Source of the DNA: Tachypleus tridentatus
Taxonomy: Eukaryota > Arthropoda > Merostomata > Xiphosura > Limulidae
Assembly: GCF_004210375.1 (NCBI RefSeq)
Contig: NC_134833.1
Coordinates: forward strand, 50,710,782 to 50,774,781
DNA: 64,000 nt
Direction of reading: 5' to 3'
The notes beneath the pieces were generated by a model. That model was not told the DNA's origin. It saw only the letters and a program-made list of their open reading frames with translations, and did no database searches. Made by a program: the position numbers and the translations under genes. Of this stretch, positions 45,579 to 57,551 are shown in pieces; position 1 is the stretch's first letter, and each line of letters starts with the position of its first letter.

Positions 45579-45888
45579 CTAACAAACACTGACCATCTAA
45601 ACAGCAGTAGGTGGGAGTGTCTAGGTGACCGTGGAAGGACTTATTCAAGCTAGGAAGCCAATCCGAATTAAGAAAGCCAGAAAAATTTCCACCAGAAGAT
45701 TGATAAGGGTGGATCTTGCTGGTTAGATAAGAAAGGCTAGGATTCGAACTCGATGATAGACCCTTGTTTGTTGACTCGGTGGCATTGTTACTGGACACCT
45801 GACCGTTACATGCATGAAACTGACTAGTAGAACCATCCAAAATGTCCCGAATGAAAAACGACGTTTTAACATGTCTTGAAGTTTGCAT
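45579..45888 (-). CDS. Barx: BARX-type homeobox gene, exon 1 (N-terminus)
   Basis: ATG at 45886-45888 has an in-frame TAG nine codons upstream, so it is the first possible start in this exon. The exon encodes 103 residues plus one base. Residues 10-17, SFFIRDIL, are an eh1-like motif, the Groucho co-repressor-binding motif found near the N-terminus of many Bar/NK-type homeobox proteins. The rest is Ser/Asn-rich and ends CCLDGQCLL. The donor TTAG|GTAAGT is near-perfect and leaves phase 1, which matches the exon 2 acceptor. The link to the homeobox exons is inferred from strand, motif and phase across 25.5 kb. The total CDS is 966 bases. Confidence 0.75.
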
Positions 45889-46039
45889 GATTATATTTAC
45901 TGTTAAAAACTATTGTGTCACGCAAACTACGAGTCTTAGTAAGAAAATATGACTGTTCTTATTATTAACTACCCTCTACGTAACATCCTGAGGCCTAACA
46001 TCATATTATATTTACAATAACAAACTATACGGGATCAAG

Positions 46040-46520
46040 AGTAATGTGACAGCCTTTCCGCTGGTAAAATGAACCTTTGTCTAACTCTTGAGGACAGGAC
46101 GAGGAACAGTTCTTCTGTCTAGTTAGTACAACTAAAAAGTCTTGATGCTTGAGAAAGTTCAAGAGATAGTGCGAAGGGTGGCGGGCCTAATCAGGAGCTC
46201 AAGTCAAATGATAGGCGGCCTTTGGAAACAGACATTGTTGCTGTAAAATCAATAGTCATAAATTCCCTAGTTGTGCTGGCAAACCACATAACGATCAGTC
46301 TCCAAGTGAGTTGTGCAAGAACGACAAATCTGACGACATTAGGGCCAGTTATCAACCACATTTGACAGGCTGGAGGAGCTATTGATTAACTATCAGGTCT
46401 CCATCAATGAGGAATAAGTTGTCTTTGATGTCACGGGCCTTCATCAAAGTTCCTTTCAATCTTTTAAAGTAATATTCTCTGGCGTGGCTTTCAAACAAGT
46501 GCGAAAGGAGTCCTTAAAGC
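46040..46520 (-). promoter_or_regulatory. GC-richer block upstream of Barx, candidate promoter or enhancer
   Basis: Begins about 150 bp upstream of the Barx start codon and is visibly richer in G and C than its surroundings. It holds an inverted pair of TCF/LEF-like sites, homeodomain-like ATTGATTAAC and TTGACAGG. No open frame explains the composition. The regulatory role is inferred. Confidence 0.4.
46423..46449. promoter_or_regulatory. Inverted pair of TCF/LEF-like sites
   Basis: CTTTGATG at 46423-46430 and CATCAAAG at 46442-46449 form an exact 8-bp inverted repeat with an 11-bp spacer. Each half matches the TCF/LEF consensus CTTTGAT(C/G). It lies about 540 bp upstream of the Barx start codon. 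Confidence 0.4.
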
Positions 46521-47257
46521 CTAGATCATGCCGCTTTAACTTATCGCAACTACACCCGACCCAAGTGAAACTACGTTTTACTATAAAGCTACTGATAAAA
46601 AATTTTCCAAGTTTAAATGCGCTTGTATATAAGGCTTTTATTCAATCCGACTAGGATTTTGTAATAGTTCGTTGATAGCAAATGTGCCATCCTTGAACGT
46701 TTATGCATTATTTCACACAGAGAAATCGATTCTATAGCAATTTTCACTTTTTTCGACAGATTCGCTACTTCTTGATAAGTAATAAAACAAAATACAGTGT
46801 CTGGTTGTAGCAACATAAACAGTAATAACATTTATCTCCGGTTTTTTGTTCACAGTTCACCGATTCTTACGTATTTCTAAACTTACCATTTCTTTATTGA
46901 ATTTCTTAACTCTGTTCCTCGATTTCGTAGACTGGCATTTAGAACTTTTCGTGATAACAATTTCGTGAATTTTTATTACCAAACAATTTCCCACATATAA
47001 TAGAAAAACAAGACTACAAACGAGAAGATTAGCTAAATGGACCTATCAAAACGTTTTCGATTAGAGTGTTCCAAAAATGGGCGATGGTTACTGTTAATTG
47101 CCTGCCTTATGTCCAGTATATCAATTCAGAATTAGGAACGGGTAATATAGATATTCCATTCGTGAATTTATGCAAATATTTGGATTAAACAATAATAAAA
47201 ACGTTAATTTGTTTTGTTTTTCAACTCTACCCAGCTTTATTTAATAATTAAAATAAT
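46521..47257. other. Non-coding stretch
   Basis: Nothing recognised. Confidence 0.3.
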
Positions 47258-47355
47258 TGTGTTTGTTGTTAAACAAAACAGTTGCACAATGGGCTATCTG
47301 TGCTGTACAAATTGCATGGGTCCAACCCGGATTTTAGCGTCATGAGTTCTTAAAT
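47258..47355 (-). mobile_element. SINE family B, truncated
   Basis: Reverse tail GCACAATGGGCTATCTGTGC, then CCAACCCGGATTTTAGCGTC. It ends before the A box. Confidence 0.65.
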
Positions 47356-47967
47356 TACATATAGAACTGCAGGATCCATCAGTAAAACTTTCCAAACATA
47401 CACTGTTTATTTCGTGGTTGCATCGATAAATATGCAAACGTTTATTGCAAGGCTTTTCCGTTTGCTTTCTCTTCCATTTTACCATCGTTACCTTAAAACG
47501 TTGTGCCAGTAATTTAAACTTATTCACTATGTTGCTTTGTCGGTAATTATCTAAACATCTGTATCATTATTCCTGTAATAATTTATTTCTATGTTACTGA
47601 TTACAGTACAATCTAGTTCATAAGTCACCTTTCTTTACAACTTTTCTATTGCTTTAGTGACTGATTTTTACTCAAGACAATTTACTTTAACGAATAACTG
47701 TAGACTTTCAGTCCTTCTGGTAATGCGATGCACAATATTAATTTACTATACATTTGCCATTTTTTAGAGATTTCACTGGATAAAATCGCAAAGTTTATTT
47801 TAATGTTTAGATAATTTCTTTAATAAGTTACTACACTTTTTTAAAAAACAATATATGGAGTAGCTCAAACCAGACACTGCTTCAATAATAGCATAACTAC
47901 ATACACAACCACTGGTTGAAGGTAAATGTTCTCATTTTAGATTATTTCATTGTATGTATTTATCCCA
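47356..47967. other. Non-coding stretch
   Basis: Nothing recognised. Confidence 0.3.
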
Positions 47968-48045
47968 ACCCATGGGCCAGTGGTAAGTTCACAGATTTAC
48001 AATGCTAAAATATGAAACTCGACTTGTGTAGCTTTGCGCTAAAAA
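47968..48045 (+). mobile_element. SINE family B/C fragment
   Basis: CCCATGGGCCAGTGGTAAG, GATTTACAATGCTAAAATATG, then a joined tail TGTGTAGCTTTGCGCTAAA. It has an internal deletion. Confidence 0.5.
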
Positions 48046-48364
48046 GATAATTCTTGCATGATGTTAATTCTTACAAAGTTTGCGTTCACAGTTTTTGTAA
48101 TATTTTTAAAACTACTAGATTATTTTAGCATGTTACGTTATCGTTAAAGTAATGTTATAAGTAGGGCCGGGTGAAACTGTCGGAGGACCTTAAGATAAGT
48201 TAGAGTCCTTATATATCTAGATCGATATTTATTACAGAATTATAAATATACACATAGTATTTGTATCATGGACATTCTAATTTGACAAACAAGAACAGTA
48301 CAACAACAGCACGAAATGTTTATTCACGTAAATACTTTTCAAGAAAAATTCGTATTCGACCTGT
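48046..48364. other. Non-coding stretch
   Basis: Nothing recognised. Confidence 0.3.
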
Positions 48365-48653
48365 GTAGGCCCGACATGACCAAGTGGATTAAGGCGTTCG
48401 ACTCGTAATCCGAGGGTCGCGGGTTCGAATCCCGGTCGCACCAAACATGCTCGCCCTTTCAACCGTGTGGGGGCGTTATAATGTGACTGTCAATCCTACT
48501 ATTCGTTAGTAAAAGAATAGCCCAAGACGTGGCGGTGGGTGGCGATGACTAACTGCCTTACCTATAGTCTTACACTACTAAATTAGGGACGGCTAGCACA
48601 GATAGCCCTTAAGTAGCTTGTAGCTTTGCGCGAAATTCAAAACAAACAAACAA
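48365..48653 (+). mobile_element. SINE family A, full length with target-site duplication
   Basis: One of the best preserved family A copies here: A-box region TGACCAAGTGGATTAAGGCG, B box GGGTTCGAATCCC, complete body and a tail ending CAAAACAAACAAACAA. TCGACCTGT flanks it at 48356-48364 and 48654-48662. Confidence 0.92.
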
Positions 48654-48662
48654 TCGACCTGT

Positions 48663-49395
48663 TATTTATAAACAGTTACTTGATAGGTCTTTTCATGAAA
48701 CGATTAAAAAATTAAAAACGAAAATTATTAATTATGAACAGAGTACTAAAAATATTTTGTCGATTCTGAAAGGGTGGGACAAGTTGATTCTTGGATAAAT
48801 GTATTAATTTATGTATATTGTCTATCATAGATTCTACGTATTTTACATATTCTACGTTAAATTTGAAAAGTTAGTATTTTATTGAAAATGCTTTGTACGA
48901 AAAACAAACAAAATAAATATACTCTTATTGGAAACACTGTGTGGACCATACCACATACATTTGTACAACATTCTGTTTATCTACACATGCAAAATAAATC
49001 TATCACGTTGTCCTTCAGATGAGTGTTTGAATCTGTATGTACATGGTTGGTATGTAAAACAAATGATAAGATCTGAGCCTTATTCGACTTTTAAAGTCCT
49101 TTGGCACTGGGCACCATTCTAGTAGAAGCGTCGTTATCTATTATTGCTTTTTTGATCGACTACTGAAATGCATCATCGAAGCAAACGTAAAGTAATACGT
49201 CTACTACTAGGACAAGCTACAGACACGAACCATTGGTGACTGAGCAAAAATGAACAAGAAGGTAAGGTGTAGGAAAGACCAGAATGTGTTTCACTTTATG
49301 AGATGTTTTAATAGTGGCCAGAGGTCGACTACCTTTAAAGCTACTATAGAAATAACTTTTTTTAAGAACTGTAATACGGCAGCATAAACCAGCCC
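48663..49395. other. Non-coding stretch
   Basis: Nothing recognised. Confidence 0.3.
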
Positions 49396-49960
49396 GTAAA
49401 CTGTTTATTTCAGATGCGAACAAATAACTACAATTTAAAACACAAATGCAGACAGTAAGTAACAGAAGCATGTGCTATTAATTCATCAATCATGTTTCAC
49501 TGTTTTTGCACTGACGTTACAGTTAAAATATGAAAAAATCGCACTAGATACTTGATCTTTCTTCTGTTTTCGACAGCGTATGCTGCATGCTGAAGGTGGC
49601 GTAATGGTGTGTGAAACGTTTACGTTGGAGGAACAGGACCTTTTGGTTTGATTGGAAATGCAAACGACATCCATAACGACATATCACTGACCATGTTTGC
49701 CCTATAGTTCTACATTTTAAACCTGATTTGCAAGAAGTCTTCTAATATAATAATGCAGCAGCATTCTTCCAAAATCAGCCCAAAAGTAATTTGGAGGAAT
49801 ACGCTTCGTTATCGCATTTGGCATGGTAATCATTCTCCCAGAAATGTGACTCAACTGTCATAATACTTCTTGACTACTGGGCTGCAATTATACAAGATAA
49901 CGTTTGAAATCTTGTGAGTTCTATACCACATTTGAATCCAGGTTGTTATTGCTACGTAGA
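49396..49960 (+). mobile_element. Tc1-like transposase remnant
   Basis: Plus-strand frames give scattered Tc1-style pieces. One is a decayed FSDE-like motif near 49405. A GGVMVWG-type motif appears as GGVMVCETFT near 49595, followed by ITDHVCPIVLHFKPDLQEVF at 49690-49750. The catalytic QQDN site appears as YNNAAA, so the second Asp is lost. Frameshifts and stops throughout show that it is dead. The assignment rests on remembered motif order. Confidence 0.45.
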
Positions 49961-51223
49961 GTGATTCGCTCAGACATAGGATGGAGCTATAATAAAGTAA
50001 CCAGTTGATCTAACTTCTTAAGTAATACCTGGTGAAAAATATCACATCCAAGGTCATTAACATGGGGCAACTATATGGATCGCAGCTTAATGTAAGAAAC
50101 GATGTGTCATTTATATATATCTTAGTGTTGATTTTTATATTGCATTTTACTTCACAGCAATTCCATTTCTTTAGTCTGACATTAGTCGATCATACATTTA
50201 TTTGCGCCGTATAATGTATTGTTATGAAGTCGTTTCTTAGTTTACGAAGATACATCTGATATATTCACAAAAAATTATGAACCGTTATTATATTTAGTTT
50301 TGCAAAAAAAATCAACAAAACAATCTGTTTTAGCATAAAAAATTGGAAATAGTTATAATAAATATATTTTGCGCTGTGAACGAAAAATGTTAATAAAATG
50401 AACATGAAGAACTATTACCAGATATCATACCGTGAGCAAGACCGTTACTAACCTATTATTGATAGCTAAAGTGTATGACAACAGCACTCACAAAATGTTA
50501 TCGCACAGTAACTTAGATTTCCATGTTAATTTTGAAGCCATGTTTGGAGCCTACATCGTGAATGACCTGGATGTGTCACTGCTATAACGGATTAAATTCT
50601 CTTATTTAGAAAAGTGTTTTTGAATTTAACTTGAAAGGCATCTAATACATAAACTTAGAATACTCTATTCAAATAAACTGAACAAACATCAAGTGGGATA
50701 TCGTAATTCCAGAGCTAGTTTAACATTCTTATAGAATTCTGAAAGACGACACTTAGATACCCTTGTATTTGGAATCATATATAAATACTAAAACAAGGCA
50801 TCGTCGTTTGCCATTTTTATGTAGTGTTTAATACTGTTCATTTTTCACTATTCTATGATTTGCTATCTTTATATATCTTGTCAAACATATAATATCATGT
50901 CATTATATCCATAGAAAAGTTGTAGCCTTAAACATTACTTGATAATTTTCAGATTGAACTAGAAATATTTTATTTTAGTTTTCTGTTAACATTCTCACTG
51001 TAGTTTGCTAAAAGTCTTTCAGTATCATGCTAACGTAACGGATTTACTGTTATACATTTATTTTAATATCTACGTTTGTTCCAGCTTAATACATGTAACG
51101 TATATTCTTAAATGTGTATTGCACAAGTCTCGCCTGTTCTCTAAATTTGTAGAAGATTATTGTGTGTAAGAATCAACACTATATGATTTACGAAAGCACT
51201 AGCGTATCTTCAAATATTCTTAG
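49961..51223. other. Non-coding stretch
   Basis: AT-rich, nothing recognised. Confidence 0.3.
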
Positions 51224-51489
51224 ACCAAGTGAACTTTCGAGAATTTCGCCTAAAGTTTATAAATCGGCGTGCCAAGAGACAGTTTAGTAGTATTGTTGGT
51301 CGGCTACAGTCAGTATATTATAAACCTCGGAAGCTACAATTTTGGCAAACACTTATTAATCTGAAACTACAGATATTTGACCAGGAACGTTTACAGGTTT
51401 CGAACATTACAAATTTCAGTGAATTAACTACAGACGGTAACTATTTCTATCAGGAAATTAGATATATTAAGTGTAAAGAACAGAGCTAG
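51224..51489 (+). CDS. Possible terminal exon, unrecognised
   Basis: Acceptor-like TCAAATATTCTTAG precedes a frame open for about 88 codons to a TAG at 51487-51489. AATAAA follows at about 51704. The peptide is rich in Arg, Lys, Gln and aromatic residues (REFRLKFINRRAKRQF, KPRKLQFWQTLINLKLQIF). It matches no family I know. No upstream exon was found, and chance is a real alternative. Confidence 0.2.
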
Positions 51490-53279
51490 CTAGCATTCTC
51501 GTCAAGCGAAGTGTATCTGTGTATCAACACGAACGTAATTTGCGCTTCATGAACTGTCGACAAAGTATTCAGTTCCAGACCAGATAGAAGACTCAATAAT
51601 GTCTGTAAATTTCTAAAACTGTTCTATATGAATCATTATTTGTAATAACCTTTATTTTCAATTGTATTATTATTTGTATGCGAAAATATATTTGTGTTAA
51701 GAAATAAAATTGTGTGTATCAATCTTGTTGGTAAATATAATTAATTTAATACACATCAACATTCAAGCAACTTCTAAATACAAATGAAAATTTCCGGCTA
51801 TTTGAAATAGTAATGCGTATCGTACGTAACGTAATAAATCGCAGACTCGTCCGAGATCAAGTATAATATGTAACAATAATTACCTGAAATAGACGTCTTT
51901 TTTCGACATTTTCTTTCATCTCGTATATTAAACATTTCTTTTTTTTTAAAAAAGTACACGGATAAACTTTCATTTTACGTCTCTGCCAGTTTTATCTCGT
52001 TATGTTTTAACTATAAAAGGCGCTTACTCCACAATATAAAGGCTACCATTTAAACCCACGTAAGTCCAATTAACTGTAATTAAATTAACTGTTTTAATTG
52101 GCATCTTAAAAGTAATAATAAAACATAATGGTGATGTAGTACTTGAAGAATATGCTTCAGTTGGAACAGCTTCATGCTTTGAAACCGATAAACTTTCTTC
52201 ATCGTTACATCTGAAATTTTGGTTACATTTTCGCATTTCTTTTGGTCTAAGAAACATAACTTCATCTTAAAAGTACAACTTTAAACTCCCTTAATAGAAA
52301 GATAACCAAATACGTTTTGTTTCTTCTATTCTCTCTACATTTTTTCTACAATAGTATGGACAAGTTATAATTAAACTTAAATTTTGTTCTTACTGGTGTA
52401 ACACCAAACACATTTCTGTATTTTGTAATTAAGTAAAGTTTCAATTATTGTAATAATGAGTTTTCAAGTATGTTAATAATAAATAGATTTATCGTTTTTT
52501 TAGCTATAACTCTTAGGTGCTTATCAAATGAAATAATTAATTAATTCTCTCAAAATACGTTTAAAGAAAATTATTTTTTGATCGTTCAGTCTTGATATCC
52601 ATTTCTAGAGAATGTTGCACAGTACATTATTCAGTTTAGGAAGTAACACAAGATTAATGGGATAGAGAAGATAAATTGAAAATAAAACCTAATCATATAC
52701 AAGAAGCATTATTAAGCCTATTTAAAACATCTTAAAACAGGGTATGTATACCTCAAAGTGTTTTTGCCACTATCTTTGTGACATTCTAGACATTTCAACT
52801 TTTCAGGCACAGCAGACGTGTAGCATTAAAGACATGATCATGATAAAGTAGATTTCAGTTATATCACGAAAGTATTCATCCCTAACATTTTTTTTTTCTT
52901 TTAAAATTTCTGAACTTGAAATTTAACGTCTCATTCTTAAAAGATAGAAAAGGAGTTGAAAACATACGCAGTCCATCTTGATTTTATATATATATCACGA
53001 GTATTAACGCTAAAGACTATAAATTACTATGACTTGAACGAATTAATACATTATAAATGTTAATGTTCAGGCTAATAAATGATGGGTGATGGTTGTCATT
53101 GAACACATTTCTGAGAAATGGTTGTTCATTGTACGTTATATATACAACCTCATATTTCATCCGTGTTTTATTTTTTAAATTACCAATAGTATGAACATTT
53201 ATGAGAATTTCTGCAGTATTGTATATTTTCTGTAATACATTTTTAGTCAACTATTATATTCAGCTGTGTAGAGTTCTTG
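51490..53279. other. Non-coding stretch
   Basis: Very AT-rich. Overlapping short minus-strand frames at 52024-52265 use two frames of the same stretch and look accidental. Confidence 0.3.
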
Positions 53280-53335
53280 GTTTGGAATAGAAATCGAAGT
53301 TTAGTGTTGTAAGTCCGTAAGCTTACTACTGGAAA
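53280..53335 (-). mobile_element. SINE head fragment
   Basis: GAAATCGAAGTTTAGTGTTG, TAAGTCCGTAAGCTTACTAC: a partial B/C head in reverse. Confidence 0.4.
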
Positions 53336-53337
53336 CT

Positions 53338-53697
53338 AAATGGAGTTTGTAAAAATAAATATTAAATATAATGAATGAAGCTTAGTAAACAGGAATATTA
53401 AATACAGTGGATGTAATTTAGTAAAAGGGATATTTAATAATCTGGATAGAGTTTTGTAAACAAAAATATTTAATACAGTAAGTGGAGTTTAGTAAACATA
53501 AATATTTAATAAAATAGAAGTAGTTCAGTTAATCGGAATATTAAATACACTGGATAAAGTGCAACAAACAAAAAATATTTAATACACTATATGGAGTTTA
53601 GTAAAGAAAAATATGTGGTACACTGATTAGAGTTCAGTAGACAAAAATATTAATTACAATGAATGAAATTTAGTAAACAGAAGTATTTAACAGGTTT
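53338..53697. repeat. Degenerate ~40-bp tandem repeat
   Basis: Nine or so diverged copies of a unit like TGGAGTTTAGTAAACAAAAA, then TATTTAATACAGTGGA. It begins right at the SINE fragment. Confidence 0.75.
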
Positions 53698-55189
53698 CCG
53701 TGTAATTGTTTTTGTAACAACGTTCAACTATTACTTTGGATCGTGAAACATAAAACAGTTAAAACTACCAACAAGAATATTCATAAAATCCAAAACAAAC
53801 AGGAATTTTTCTGCAACTTTTTTTATTCACCGGCTTACAGTTGCTACAGTAGCATGCATATAAAAACAAAAATATTACGAAGCAACAATAAGTCAACTAA
53901 GTAAACACACTGCTAGAAAACGTGGCTCGTTGTTGGTTAGTTCTTCGTTTTTGAGCTTTACTTCTGCTCTATGTGGTTTATCCGAAGCTTTTTGTAGAAC
54001 CAACAATAAGCTGAAAGCTATTCTAGTGTGATGAACAAAAATTAGCTCTTGCTACAGCTAACACAACCATATAGATATAACATGGCATTTAAAACAAAAT
54101 ATAAAATTTACGCTATACAAACATGTCAAAGAAAATTTACAAATATGTTTACAAGCAACATCAATCACTTTTAACGATTATTTTGAACATATAATAAAGG
54201 ATAAAAATTTCTAAGTTGATTAAAGTAACAACCACAAAACAATATCACGGTAATATATCTTTACAATGCTACAAAGCTTGAAAATGAAACTTATCGGCGT
54301 CATATTTATACACAAATAAAAGCGACAAAGTTTACACAAAACTGAACGTTGTCAAGTCTGCACTTATAAGTTACTAATCAGTTAATGTTCGAGACAAAGC
54401 GGTAGTTCACAATCTGTACGTTTAAAACCTGGATTCTATAACTTATATTCTTTCTGTTACAACCTTTTAAGAATGGTAAAATGTTCGTACATGCACGCTA
54501 TCTTTCTCCTGGCGGAGGTAGGATGCAATTATTTTCAAAATGTTTGTATTTTTTTTAACCCCTGTCTCCTGTACGATAACATTCGAAAACCAGATTCAAT
54601 TCTAAAACATCATCAGTTCGTATAACTGTCTAAGTTTGTTATTATGTCAAACATTATTTCATCACATTGCTTTTGTATTGTGTTGTTTTTTTGCAAGTAC
54701 AAAATATTAGACAAATTATAGTCTTTTATAACTATTACTTCCTTAGTTCCGATACGACCTGCAGATTTTTAGGAAACATGACGGGTGGTATCATTATGTG
54801 TATGTGTGTGGGTGTAGCAAACTAACTTTAACATTTGTAAGCAGAACTGAAGAAGATATAACAAGTTGGGAGCGCGAGAACTGGAAGTGTTCGTTAAATC
54901 GTATTATATAACAAGAACCAAATTACGTTTCGTTAAAACATTCTTTTGATTTCTATGAAATAAAACTATTTTCACATTATGGTATTATATCTTCAGAAGT
55001 TTATTTTGATATTTAGTTTCCACCGATATCGATTTACAGTAGATGAAGCAACGTCCACCAAAATTAGCGATAATTCCTGATCAAGCAAGTTAACTACGTA
55101 ACCAGACCTGAGCAAGTAATAACTTGGTAAATAATGTTGATAATTTTACATATACCTCGCTTTAAGAAGTTGTTGTTTTAGTTTAGAAA
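53698..55189. other. Non-coding stretch
   Basis: Nothing recognised beyond AT-rich sequence and a short GTGTATGTGTGTGGGTGT run near 54797. Confidence 0.3.
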
Positions 55190-55308
55190 AGCCCCCCCTA
55201 GTATAACCGTATGTCTACGGATTTACAACGCTAAAATCAGCGGTTCGATTCCCCTCCGTGAGCTCAGCAGATAGCCCGATGTGGCTTTGCTGTAAGAAAA
55301 CATACATT
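55190..55308 (+). mobile_element. SINE family C copy
   Basis: CCCCCCCTAGTATAACCG head (the A box has lost its usual ACAGCGG), GCGGTTCGATTCCCCTCCG, tail CAGATAGCCCGATGTGGC. Confidence 0.82.
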
Positions 55309-55711
55309 AACTTCAGAAAATCCATAAAAGTTACAAATCAAAATCACAACAATTAAGTAAACGTCCCGCCGCATTAAAATTTACAAAACGCAAATCTCTC
55401 TTGCTATTAAAAGTAAATTTAAAAAGTAAGGACTTTATTATACTTCTACATTACTTTTACAACAGGAAAAATTACTGCAAAAAATATACTTAAATGAACA
55501 AAAATGTTCTACAGATAATGCCCAGCACAAATCACTTGTTGAGATACAAATCACGTTTCACATTTATTTTATATAAAATGCTGTATCACTGTACTAGTGA
55601 ATCACGTGACTGCTGCACTACTAAAATACTTGTCACTTAATTATCCGTGAGTCAACTTGAAAACGTTTGAACTTAAATATTGTTCCACCGTGAAATCTGT
55701 GTTTCGTATTC

Positions 55712-55962
55712 TTGCCCAAAGCTTCACGAGGGATATCTGCGCAAGCCGTCCCTAATTTTGAACTAATAAACTAAGAGTAAAGGCAGCTGGTTAATAGTAT
55801 CCACCGCAACCTCTTGAGCTACTCTAATCGAATAGTTGGATTTGACTCTCGCTCTTATAATGTGGTTACGGTCCAAAAGTGTGAAACACGAATTTTGCGG
55901 CAACGAGACGCCAACCATAAACCCTCGGACTTATAAACTGCCACTACGCCACACCAGGACAC
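55712..55962 (-). mobile_element. SINE family D (older relative of A), degenerate
   Basis: Same layout as family A, but differs consistently: TTTTGAACTAATAAACTAAG in place of the TTTAGCAGTGTAAGACTAG block, and AAAAGTGTGAAACACG before the head. Two further copies near 62.3 and 62.8 kb share the TTTTGAACTGATAGACTA or related variant, so this is a separate subfamily. Confidence 0.6.
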
Positions 55963-57150
55963 TAATGTGAAGAGAATCTGCGTGCGCTTAATTCACCATC
56001 ACGAAATGGTGTTATCATAATACAACACAGCGTTGATTGCAAACACTCGAATAACAACTACATATATATATATACACCCCAACCTACATAGTTACTTACA
56101 ACCTACGAGTGTAAAATTTGAGATACCAAACCATTACTCACTATTAAAGCTATATTACTAACATATCACATTACTACAACAAAGCCAATCATCGAACTCG
56201 CATGATTACAAACAACCAACTTCTAAAGAATAAGCAGCCTGTTCACGAAAGCAACTGATCCAAATAAAATAATATTAGTTAACAAAATACACAACTAAAA
56301 TACAACAATATACTGCTTTGTTAACTTACTGGCAGCGATCCCAAGTCACGTTGCAGACAGTTCATTGGGGGTCGTGTATTAACTCTTCACCCCAAATCAA
56401 CGTTTTTCGTGTTTACTTGTGAGATAAGAATCACATATAAATGACTAACTATTTCTTTCCACAGCTTAAGCTGTAATTACAACACAAAATATCTATTAAG
56501 TCGACTATAAACTTTTAAACATCTACACGAACTCTAACCTTTATTATACTAATACACCACACCTAAAGAAAGTCAATTTGGAGATATATACACAATAGTA
56601 TAAATTATAGAAACAGTGTTTAGGCTCTCGTGTTTCTTTAGTAGCAATTTATCTACCTACTAAACCTAGATGAATTCAGTCTAACATGTTAAAACATGTT
56701 TTAAAATAAATTGTCACCCAGTTAATGTTATTTATCACTAATTTTGTACAACAGATGTTGCAATAGCCTAACCTACCGACAAATGAAATACAGTTCGTGG
56801 TTCCAGTAGAGCAAAAATTACTACTCTATCATGCAACATACAAAATTAGATGTAGCTTTTTTCATTGTAATAAAAGTTTATATTAATATTTTCTACCTTA
56901 TGTTTCTACAGCAAAATTGTTATTATAAATCTAACATATTCATTCCACTATCTATTGTGTGTTCTGTATCTTAAAGGTAAAGACATAGATATTAAAGTGT
57001 TCTACATTTTCACAGTTTTATAACTGGATCTATTAAGTCGGGTAAAAGCTTGTATTAGTGGTAGTACTTAGATAGAATTTAAACTAAAATAAATGTAATA
57101 ATTTATTCAGTCATAACAAGTAATAATAATATATCGTCTGGTGTTGAAGT
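55963..57150. other. Non-coding stretch downstream of the BTB gene
   Basis: Contains a possible minus-strand AATAAA at 57102-57107, about 445 bp past the BTB stop codon. Otherwise nothing recognised. Confidence 0.35.
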
Positions 57151-57152
57151 TT

Positions 57153-57305
57153 CGTAATGACCTAGATTTCTATGTGAGATTTTCATAAAGACATGAATTA
57201 ACATGTGAGATTTTCACAAAGACCTGGATTTCCATGTAGCGTAGTTAAATACCTAGATTTTCATGCGACTTTTCATAAATATCTGGATCATTATGTAATT
57301 TCTTT
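57153..57305. repeat. Degenerate ~38-bp repeat in the BTB gene 3' region
   Basis: Four copies of a unit like ACCTAGATTTCTATGTGAGA, then TTTTCATAAAG. If the polyadenylation signal at 57102 is used, it lies in the 3' untranslated region. Confidence 0.6.
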
Positions 57306-57551
57306 TCGTATTTGAAAACCGCGATCACTTATAAACGAGTTGAATGCCAACAAATCCAAACTTACGGTAACACGCAAAGCTCCATGTAAACTTCCTACTT
57401 TGTATGATCGTCCAAAACGTAGTTTCAAGCTTAAGTTTCAAAATGCTTCCACAAACAATAAAGTATCAAATACTGGTTTAAAATAGGTATATTTTTTTAC
57501 AAAACCAATTTTAATATAAACTACTGTATTAATGCCAACTGGCATGATTAA

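Noticed and set aside
48365..48440. True tRNA gene
   Set aside because: It has A and B boxes, but the anticodon stem does not pair well and the sequence continues into the SINE body and tail.
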